Positions 37,643-47,700 of a DNA stretch of 64,000 nt are shown piece after piece (within the stretch, counting starts at the first letter, position 1; each line of letters begins with the position of its first letter). The position numbers and the translations under genes were made by a program. This DNA comes from Nematostella vectensis. Taxonomy: Eukaryota > Cnidaria > Anthozoa > Actiniaria > Edwardsiidae. Below the pieces are notes generated by a model. The model had not been told where the DNA came from and did no database searches. It saw only the letters and a program-made list of their open reading frames with translations. The stretch spans positions 4,100,437 through 4,164,436 of the forward strand of contig NC_064048.1 of the NCBI RefSeq assembly GCF_932526225.1, given 5' to 3'.

Positions 37643-37844
37643 GATTTTTAACGGAAAACGCGAAAAATATTTCAAAAAAATATTGAAAGCAGTGTGTTTA
37701 TTGGAAGTTTCTTTGAGGATGTGATTGATAATTTAGAGCGGATGGCCTGTCTAACATCTCAGATTTTTATAGATTCTTTTGTCTTTTAACGGTTAAGGTT
37801 TCCGTCGGACCTCCGGAAGTTAACTGGTGACAATGCGGCTTTAA
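37643..37844 (+). mobile_element. MITE family 1, left-truncated copy
   Basis: It lacks about 50 bp of the left end. The right part, from GATTTTTAACGGAAAACGCG to GGTGACAATGCGGCTTTAA, is intact. Its left edge abuts the ATP-grasp reading frame. Confidence 0.85.
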
Positions 37845-39335
37845 GTAAAAATATAATTTTATATAAGATCAGTCAATAGTTGATTGTTTGTCCGACAATT
37901 ATGCACTCGACGGATCGGTCAAATAATACTAATAATGCTATGATGACAATGATATGATGATGATCTTAATACAAAACACATCTCGTGAACTGCACCTTGA
38001 CACGGTCTGTATATGTGATACAGGCCAGTTCACATCGTTATTTTGAAGAGCCCTTTTCGAAAGAAACTCATTATTGTCCTCATTCATTCAATATCGAAAG
38101 GCAAATTGTGCCAAGATTTCGAAATAGCCATCTCCACGAACATTTACCAAAAGAATGCTTGATACAAAAGCTTCCCCAAACCAGCCTATTAAAACAGGGT
38201 CTGGATGGTGGGGGGGGGGGGGGGGGTCTGCATGTCGTTCAGTTAAAATTTCCATAATTTATCGAAAGTTGGTAAGAATTATCGGTCTATCGGCGAATCT
38301 AAGCTAGAACGTCGCTTTTGTATACTAGATTTTATGTAAACAAGATTAAACATTATTTAGGATCGATTAATAATTGATAACTTATTGAAAATAAATTAAT
38401 TCTGGATTAATAATTGACTGAAAAGTTGATGCAAAAGGAAATACATAGTGCAAATAGTAACAAGGATTTATCATTTGTGTAATTCTGAATTTGGGCGGTG
38501 GAGGGGGGGGGGGGGGTGGTTTCTAAGGAATCTGTACTGTATCGAGGGAAAAAATCGTGATATTTTATTTACATTTAGCTCATAGCAAGCGAACATTAAA
38601 AATTTTAAGAACCTTTTCATTAGTACAGTCGTGTCCAATAATGCTCCTTTTTATGTCATTCGAGTGCATTACAAGTCGTAAAAAACTACATTGTGCTAAA
38701 AGTCATGTTGCCTTGTCCCCTTTTTTAACTAAAACCTGAAGATTTCTTCGAAGCATGATGCTTAATAGTCTAAGGAGTTACCCATAGAACATATAAACTG
38801 TGGTGCTACGTTTTATCAACCTTATGACATCCTCTAATGAGCCTGCGATTATACTAAAGTGGGAATCAGCTTCTGGTCATGCGTATGGTCGTCGTGGAAG
38901 GGGTCTCTGGCTTTGATACTCCTGGGAAAAAATGTCCATTAGGTTAATACGGATCAAAGAACTTGAAGAGGGTAGAGTGAGAATATATGGCGTTCTCCTC
39001 AACCCCTGGTGTAGGTAAATTGATAAAAAAACAATGAATAGAAAATTCAGAGACGGGAGCCCTGTGGCTATCAAATGTGGAGGCCTGTGGCTAGCAAATG
39101 TGTAAATTGAGGGGGAAGGGGGTGGTTTTAACCAAGCAGGGCCATATACAAGCCGTATAGACAAGAGGATGTATTTCATTGACATAAGGCAAGGAAGACC
39201 TTTGGGTCGTGAACTGTTCATGAACAAGACAAAAAAACATGTCTTTTACAAAAGCCCTCTATTCACCAACCTTTTGTTATTGTTTTTATCTCTCTCCTAA
39301 CGAAGTTTTTATCTGGGTCGTAGCAGGAGTTGGGC
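37845..39335. other. Intergenic interval, no supported gene
   Basis: Poly(G) tracts at about 38210-38227 and 38503-38517. The 116-residue minus ORF at 38877-39227 has no domain or splice support and is not called. Confidence 0.55.
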
Positions 39336-39339
39336 ACGT

Positions 39340-41215
39340 GCCCCCCCCCCCAATATTTTCCAAAATTATAAGGGAAAGGCTGTTACCCCACACTATTTTC
39401 TTAATGTTTCTGTATTGTGCCCCCCCCCCCCCTCCCAAATATTTTCCAAAATTATAAGGAAAAGGCTGTTGCCCCACAATATTTTCTTAATGTTTCTGTA
39501 TTGTGCCCCCCCAATATGTTCCACAATTATAAGGAAAAGGCTGTTACCCAACAATATTTTCTTAATGTTTCTGTATTGTGCCACCCCCCCCCCCTTCTCC
39601 GCAATATTTTCCAAAATTATAAGGGAAAGGCTGTTACCCCACAATATTTTCTTAATGTTTCTGTATTGTGCCCCCCTCCCCAATATTTTCCAAAATTATA
39701 AGGGAAAGGCTGTTACCCCACAATATTTTCTTAATGTTTCTGTATTGTGCCCCCCTCCCCAATATTTTCCAAAATTATAAGGGAAAGGCTGTTACCCCAC
39801 AATATTTTCTTAATGTTTCTGTATTGTGCCCCCCTCCCCAATATTTTCCAAAATTATAAGGGAAAGGCTGTTACCCCACAATATTTTCTTAATGTTTCTG
39901 TATTGTGCCCCCCTCCCCAATATTTTCCAAAATTATAAGGAAAAGGCTGTTGCCCAACAATATTTTCCTAATGTTTCTGTATTGTGCCCCCCCTCCCCAA
40001 TATTTTCCAAAATTATAAGGAAAAGGCTGTTGCCCAACAATATTTTCTTAATGTTTCTGTATTGTGCCCCTCCCCCTCCCCAATATTTTCCAAAATTATA
40101 GGGAAAAGGCTGTTGCCCCACAATATTTTCTTAATGTTTCTGTATTGTGCCCCCCCCCCCCAATATTTTCCAAAATTATAAGGAAAAGGCTGTTGCCCAA
40201 CAATATTTTCCTAATGTTTCTGTATTGTGCCCCCCCTCCCCAATGTTTTCCAAAATTATAAGGAAAATGCTGTACCCCCCAATATTTTTAAATGTTTCTG
40301 TATTGTGCCCCCCCCTCCCCAATATTTTCCAAAATTAACAAAATTATAAGGAAAAGGCTGTTGCCCCACAATATTTTCTTAATGTTTCTGTATTGTGCCC
40401 CCCCCCCCTCCCCAATATTTTCCAAAATTATAGGGAAAAGGCTGTTGCCCCACAATATTTTCTTAATGTTTCTGTATTGTGCCCCCCCCCCCCCAATATT
40501 TTCCAAAATTATAAGGAAAAGGCTGTTGCCCAACAATATTTTCCTAATGTTTCTGTATTGTGCCCCCCCTCCCCAATATTTTCCAAAATTATAAGGAAAA
40601 TGCTGTACCCCCCAATATTTTTAAATGTTTCTGTATTGTGCCCCCCCCCCCTCCCCAATATTTTCCAAAATTATAAGGAAAAGGCTGTTGCCCCACAATA
40701 TTTTCTTAATGTTTCTGTATTGTGCCCCCTCCCCAATATTTTCCAAAATTATAAGAAAAAGGCTGTTGCCCCACAATATTTTCTTAATGTTTCTGTATTG
40801 TGCCCCCCTCCCCAATATTTTCCAAAATTATAAGGAAAAGGCTGTTGCCCCACAATATTTTCTTAATGTTTCTGTATTGTGTCCCCTCCCCAATATTTTC
40901 CAAAATTATAAGGAAAAGGCTGTTGCCCCACAATATTTTCTTAATGTTTCTGTATTGTGCCCCCCCTCCCCAATATTTTCCAAAATTATAAGGAAAAGGC
41001 TGTTGCCCCACAATATTTTCTTAATGTTTCTGTATTGTGCCCCCCCTCCCCAATATTTTCCAAAATTATAAGGAAAAGGCTGTTGCCCCCCAATATTTTC
41101 TTAATGTTTCTGTATTGTGCCCCCCCTCCCCAATATTTTCCAAGATTATAAGGAAAAGGCTGTACCCCCCAATATTTTTTTAATGGGTCCGTATCGCCCC
41201 CCCCCCCCCCCCAAT
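39340..41215. repeat. ~79-bp satellite, about 23 copies
   Basis: Unit TTTTCTTAATGTTTCTGTAT TGTGCCCCCC...CAATATTTTCCAAAATTATA AGGAAAAGGCTGTTGCCCC. C-tract length varies. Single diverged copies occur at 44215-44315 and 47570-47625. Confidence 0.95.
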
Positions 41216-41224
41216 ATTTCGAGG

Positions 41225-41420
41225 TCTGCTACGGAACTGGTCATTTATATTGGAAAACAACTCGTGTGAATTAAATATCCGAAATAAGCATCCATAAACA
41301 AAGTTTTAAACTCTTTTCAACAAATGCAAAAAAGGATATCGCAATAGCATTATCAAATCAGCCGATGGAAATGGCTTTCTGACACTGCGTATTTTCATGA
41401 TATTTTGCTAAGATGGCAAA
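41225..41420. mobile_element. Dispersed repeat, family 6 (partial)
   Basis: Shares ATTGGAAAACA, AACAAAGTTT, GATATCGCA and ATCAGCCGATGG landmarks with 44745-44940 and, inverted, with the copies at 22079 and 45353. Confidence 0.5.
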
Positions 41421-41430
41421 TTGGAGGCTA

Positions 41431-41740
41431 CATATCAGTCAATCTTGTTTTAAAAACTGTCGTTTTTCTAGCTCGCTCGGCCATTTCTTATTAGGCATTA
41501 CATACCTAATTGGGAGTTCGCGCGCTTCAGTCATTCTTTCGCTTTTTTATCTTTCTAGAGCTTTGTAAATCGGGAATTGCCACGTAAACTTGCAGGAATT
41601 CGTGTTTACTACGATTTTGCTGGCAGCCATCTTGGAAGTGGAGCCTATTCCCTAACGTTTTGAAATATCACAGATCTCCCGCTCGCTCGCCCCAGGCTCT
41701 TTTACACCATTTAGAAAACCGACAGCCATTGATTGATATG
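41431..41740 (+). mobile_element. MITE family 2 copy at the SAXO4 3' end
   Basis: 310 bp with inverted ends CATATCAGTCAATC and GATTGATATG, flanked by CTA on both sides. It lies 28 bp beyond the SAXO4 stop codon, so it probably supplies much of the 3' UTR. Confidence 0.85.
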
Positions 41741-41768
41741 CTAGTTGCGACTCTTTTAGCGCTGTCTC

Positions 41769-44700
41769 TTACCTGGCCTGGTACGGTTCGAGCTCGCGTA
41801 ACTGGACCGTTGTGTTGATAACTGGACCAAATTCATGTACGCTTGTGCTCTTGGTGAAGCCGTCCGGTAACTGGACCATGACTTCACCGCGTGTCCGACC
41901 CATGCGTGCCTCTCCCATTGGGTTCATGTCATAAAACCTGTCATTAAATGTAAAATTGGTAAATGAAGGCGTGACAATGCATATAACTGACTACATGAAT
42001 AAATAACTACGTTTAACTGAGAAGTTTGATGATGTGTTTATGATGATGGTGGTGGTGGTGGTGGTGACGATAATGATGATGATCATGATGACGACGACGA
42101 CGACGATGATGATGATGATGATGATGATGATGGGTTGTGGTAACGATTAAGATGATGGCGGTGGTAAGGATGATGACGATGATGATTATGATAATGATGT
42201 CGGTTATGATCATAGTCCAGACCTGGTCCAGTATTTATTGCATGCGCATGCGCGAAAATAAACCGCATATATGCGGTGTGGCCTGATTGCTTAGTTCAAG
42301 ATGGCTGCGAAAGGGACGAGCGAGGGTTTATTTCAGAAATAATACGCTGATTTTGGTCGTGGATAAATATTTAATTGTCAATCTTTTCTGAGAACAGGAC
42401 AGATGATAATAAGAGTCTGGAAAATATATCAATCAAAGAGCTTTTCCGTTTTTGTTATTATCACGCGCGCGCTTTAGGCAATAGCGTCATTTCAAACGAG
42501 TGCGCGCTTTTTGGAATTTGATTTTCAATCACATTTTATCGCGTTTTCATAGAAAACAAAGTCCAAGCAGTTCGCTGATATTCCTTCACATGTACAAAAC
42601 ATTATTTTCAACTTAACGATGATCGATTTTCGGAGCTCTGCACTCGACAAGGTCTAGCGGGAATCGACCCTCCTTAGGCACGTCCGTTATTGCGCGCACT
42701 CGTATTTCAACTTTTGCCGTGAAGATCGCTGATTGGTACATGTTCGCGCATGCGCATGCAATAAATACTGGACCCTCTTTCACGCGAGCCAGAATGTCGA
42801 GAGCAAAGAGAGTCCCAGGTCTGGACTATTATGATCACTGATGGTGATAAGAAGAGCGTGTGATGGTGATGTGATAAATACTATTCTTTTTCCATAAGAT
42901 ACTGGGCACCCTCAGCCAATCCTGTGTACGCGCCTGTTTAAGACAAGTCACTAGTGACTCACTTAGCTCTGTAGTGTGTCCCAAATCGCCTTAGAGTGTC
43001 TGCCGTCTCCGCCGTCTCAAAGAATTGGTCATTGTTTTCGCTATATCCTGTCAGCTCCTAAAACAGATACAGACAAAAGAGGATTGTTGGGATTGAGTAT
43101 GGAAGCAACTGAAAAAATGCTAATCCATCATAACCCGGGACGTTGAACATAAATGAATGAAATGCGTTAACACTGGGAAAAGAGCACGTCGCTTTTGTTA
43201 TTTAATTTGATTTTGAATAAAAGAAAAATAGAAAAAAAAAACGCAAAAACGGTACCCTTGGTGTCAAAAAAGAGGTCGTTCCCACGCTACCGATAATCAG
43301 CCGACCGATTGCGGGCCACCGCTCGGCATTTCCTCGTCGCACCTTCGGGTGTTCGGAGTTGGTTGAGCCCCTAAGAATAAAGCTACAGCTTGCAATGCCT
43401 CGTTTCTTATTTTGTGCTTAAACTCAAAGATGACACACGAGATTGCAACTACATCACCAGGATAACAAGGTTACGCATTGGGTCTATCTCGTCCCCGCCT
43501 TGATTTCATAGATAAATAGTCAGACCTTGTTTCCAACAGCTGTGTTGCCAAGTCTTCCGGCCTCTGATAAGTCTTGACGCTGCTTCCCGCGAAACGTCAG
43601 CTTGGCCATGCTAGAACCAAGAGGGGAGGAAACAAGTAGAGATACAGTCCTATTAGAAACTTGAGGATTCTAGCCTGTTTTCAGGTGTGTCTAGAAATAG
43701 CAACGCAGGGGCGGATCTAGCTTTTCGCTAAAGGGGGGGGGGGGTTGGCTCAGTGACGAAGGGGGGGGTAATTTTTTGTGTTACTTATGGCTTTCTGGCA
43801 GCTCAAAGGGGGGGGGGGGGAGGGGGAGGGCGGTAAGCCCCCTAAACCCTCCCCTTAGTTCAAACCATGCGATACCTTGGCGACACAAGCTCGGGACCCA
43901 TGTATTGTTAGTACTTCTGAGTCAAAAGCAAACACTGCGCAATTGTTTACCTTGGGGGTGGGCACAGGGGGCGGGCGCGTCCCTGTTTGTCACCAAGCGG
44001 AGCACATTTTTAAACAAAGAACCTCCACTTTGAAAAATCCTGCTTACGATACGAGGAATTTACCATGCGAGCCAGGCTTCCGTGGCATCCTTGGATATTT
44101 TTAATGAAGCCAATAAGGATGTGTGAAATTAATATATTTGATTGACCATAGAGCCGTAGCAGAGGATGGGGCACTGGGGGTGGGGCACAGGGGGTGGAGC
44201 ACTGGGGGCACGTGTCTTCCAACATTTTCAAAAACCATAAGAAAATAGCAGCAGAGACGTGGCTGAGCCCACAATATTTCCTTGTTTCTGTATCGTGCCC
44301 CCCCCCTCATAATTTGAGACCTGTTAGGGTTATGTTGACTTGAACCAGGAGAACATAAGTAGGAGAGTGAATCTTCCATATTATACATTGAGATAGTGAA
44401 TGATCGCTAAGGCCTATTTTTAGAAACATCTTGGCGGCCAATCCGATTCAAAGGCAGAAAGAACTTCTCTATGCCTCTGCTATGGCAGCCATTTTCGCAT
44501 TGAAAATTCCTTATATAAGCGGCCTTTTGATTGGCTGATATTATGTGACACAAGACAGTCGATCTAAAAATAGCCCTTAGCGACCATTCGCTATCTCACT
44601 GTATAATACACAAGATTCACTCTCTTACTCATGTTCTCCTGCTTGAACTTATCTAGCCAACCATTGTAGCTAAGAGAAGCTTCACTGTACACCAAGAACA

Positions 44701-47700
44701 TGCTCGAATCTTGCTTGCACGTAAGTTTACTAACTTCTTTAAAGTGCCCTTGCCAGCCACACCTTTGTTATTGTATTCATTTAATATTGGAAAACACATA
44801 AGTTAATGTGTTAAAATTTTAAAATAAATATCCAAAAACAAAGTTTAATACTCTATCTACCATATTCAATAAAAAAATATCGCATTGGATACTCAAAATC
44901 AGCCCATGGTCCAAGATGGAGCCGGAAACGCGCTTTCCGCGATAAAACAGCAAAACAGACTAAATAAATAGTGTGTACCTTGTGTGGTTGTGAGGATTTG
45001 TCATGTTGCTGAATTCACACGGGTCTCTCTTCTGAACCCTCTCTTGTACACGTGGATGGGTCTCGTTTAGTTTTGTATACGCCTGAAAATTAAAATATCA
45101 TTAAAGCCGCATTGTCACCAGTTTACTTCCGGTCGATTACCTAACAATATCCGATGATTTTTAACGGAAAACGCGAAAAATATTTCAAAATATTGAAAGC
45201 AGTGTGTCTATTGGAAGTTTCTTCGAGGATGTGATTGATAATTTAGAGCGGATGGCCTGTAAATTTTCGGATTCGAATAGATTCTTTTGCCTTTTAACGG
45301 TTGAGGTTTCCGTCGGACCTCCGGAAGTAAATTGGTGATAATGCGGCTTTAAGGAAGGCCAATAACGCCGCCATTTTTACGCAACCGCAAAATACAAAGT
45401 GACTCAAAGAATCCATTACCATCGGCTAATTCAAGAAAGTGACTGAGATACTTTCAAAAAAGGACAAACAAGGGATCAAATTTCAATCGTGTGTTGTTAT
45501 TTTAAAGTTTTCTTGCGAATAAACCGTTGGATTTTCGATTGTAAACAATAAAAAGGAGCATGCTTGATCGACATTTTTTAAGCATGTTCTGACTTGCGCA
45601 CCTACCATAGTCATGTACATTGCGCACTTGCAAAATTATAAAAAGTGTCTTCCAAATTGAGTCAATAAAAGATACGACTCCACAAAGGTGCCGCGCAGCG
45701 TACGCTGAATCTTAAGAAAAGAGAGGCGGAGGTTGGTAGAATAGATGGCAGAATTACGTTTCGCGCGTGTGTGAATCCGGTGTAACGAGTATGTGCGACA
45801 TCAGCCCATCCATAGTGCAATAATATTGTAGGCTATACGGATCGCCTTTTGCATGTCTGAACCGGGTAATGCCATCATGGTATTAATCCTTCCTATCGGG
45901 TATTGATTTCTTTCCGGTGCGAACCCGGCATAACTGTGTGTGGAACTTGAACTAGTTTACAGTGCGATTACGGTTAATATATTGAACGCGCTTTGCGTGT
46001 CTGTATCCGGTATAACGACCGTGTGTGGAACATTATCTAGTTTACAGTGCGATCAAGGTCGATATATTTAGCGCACTTTGCGTGTGTGAACCCGGCATAA
46101 CGACCATTGTGTCAATCCTCACCTCGTCCATGGTGTGATGGTAAAACACAGGCCTTGCTTTTGTGCCATGCGTGAACCCGGTATTGCGCTCCGAGCCGTG
46201 GGATAAAACAGGCAGCTGCTCGTTACCCTGGAAACAAGACAAGTAACAAAAGCCATGGCTTTTATTTCTAGATGTAACGTGATGGTAATACGCAATAATC
46301 CGCGGGTCTTGAACCAACACCAAACCATAAATAAGGGACGTGGGGACGTTTCAGTTTTTTTTTTTCTTATCTCCAAGACGTGCATGATTTTTTTTTTGAA
46401 TGGCTTTACGCATTTTTTTCTGTCTGGTTTGGGTTGCATGCATTTTATTTTCTCGGGTTCTACATCGTGTATGTTTTTTTTGTTCCTTACCCCCCCCCCC
46501 CCCCCCTCCCTACCCCCCATGGCTAGACAGGGAGAGCACAAAGTTACAATACTTTTTTTGCGCACAGTATTGTCTACTTACGTGCTGATATTCAACAGGC
46601 CGGAAAGATCCCTTCATGATACTAAACCCGGTCGGACGATGGGTAAAACGGGGCTGTGGGAAAAAAGTACAGTCAAAACATTTTCATGACGATTAGAGCT
46701 TTAAGCTTTAGTATATATGAGTATTCCATGTATCCATAGCATTGAAAGGGAAACATCATGGTGCTGAATGTTGCATCTTGGGAGAACTGACCAAAGAAAT
46801 GGTCCGAGGCGCAATTTTGCACGCCATCTTGGTTTTTGTTTTGTTTTCAATGACTGGGACCATCTATCTCGTTATCGTAAATTTCCGGTTTCGTACATTG
46901 GAGAGCAAGGGAGATGTGGGGGAGAAAAAAAAAGAGACACTTACATCTCTTAGGCCCTCGTATGCCTCCATTGGATAGAACGTGATTGGTTCGTCATTGT
47001 ACGCATGCGTAAAGCCAGATCCTTCTTTATATCCAACCGTCTTTTTCGAAGTGTCCACTGAAATATGCCGGAAGCGGGCACACATTAGTAAGGGGGGAGG
47101 GGGAGGCATTGATAAAGTACATGTGCTGGCCTTAGCTGTAGTACTATTCACGGTGGGGCTCAAGCAGAAATGATTTTTTTTTCACAATAGATCACATATT
47201 GATAGGCGAGTAACTTTTCCATGCAATAGTAAAAAAATGTGTAACCATGCAAAAGCAGCTTGTTTGCAGTCTAACAAAATATGATCCATTTTATACATCC
47301 ACACAGCACAACCTAGCCAGGCATGTACCAAGGATTGGCTGAGGAGGGATGCACAGCCATAGGTATCATATGGAAAAAAGCATAGTAATTAAAGATATCT
47401 TAACAAGAAATGGCCCACTTTTTTTTTCAAGGGGGGTATGTGTGCACCCCCCTCAGTATGCGCCTTGCAGGTGGTGGGACAATAGGGGCACATAGCCCCC
47501 CTCCCCCCCCCCACACACACACCCCTCCAGCATTTAAAAGAAATGATAACAAAATGACCCGTAGGGGCGTGGTTGTGCTCCCGCCTCCACAATATTTCCT
47601 TGATGTTTCTGTATTGTAACCCCCTGTATTGTAATCTTTCAAGTCCTGCTAAAGGTCTGCCATTAAAGCCGCATTGTCACCAGTTTACTTCCAGAGGTCC

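Noticed and set aside
39393-41151. Overlapping ORFs with IFSKIIRKRLLP / NIFLMFLYCAPP repeats
   Set aside because: Translation of the 79-bp satellite in three frames; C-tract length changes break every frame.
42013-42268. His-rich and Ser-rich ORFs
   Set aside because: Translations of the GAT/GGT/GAC microsatellite and the adjoining transposon end.
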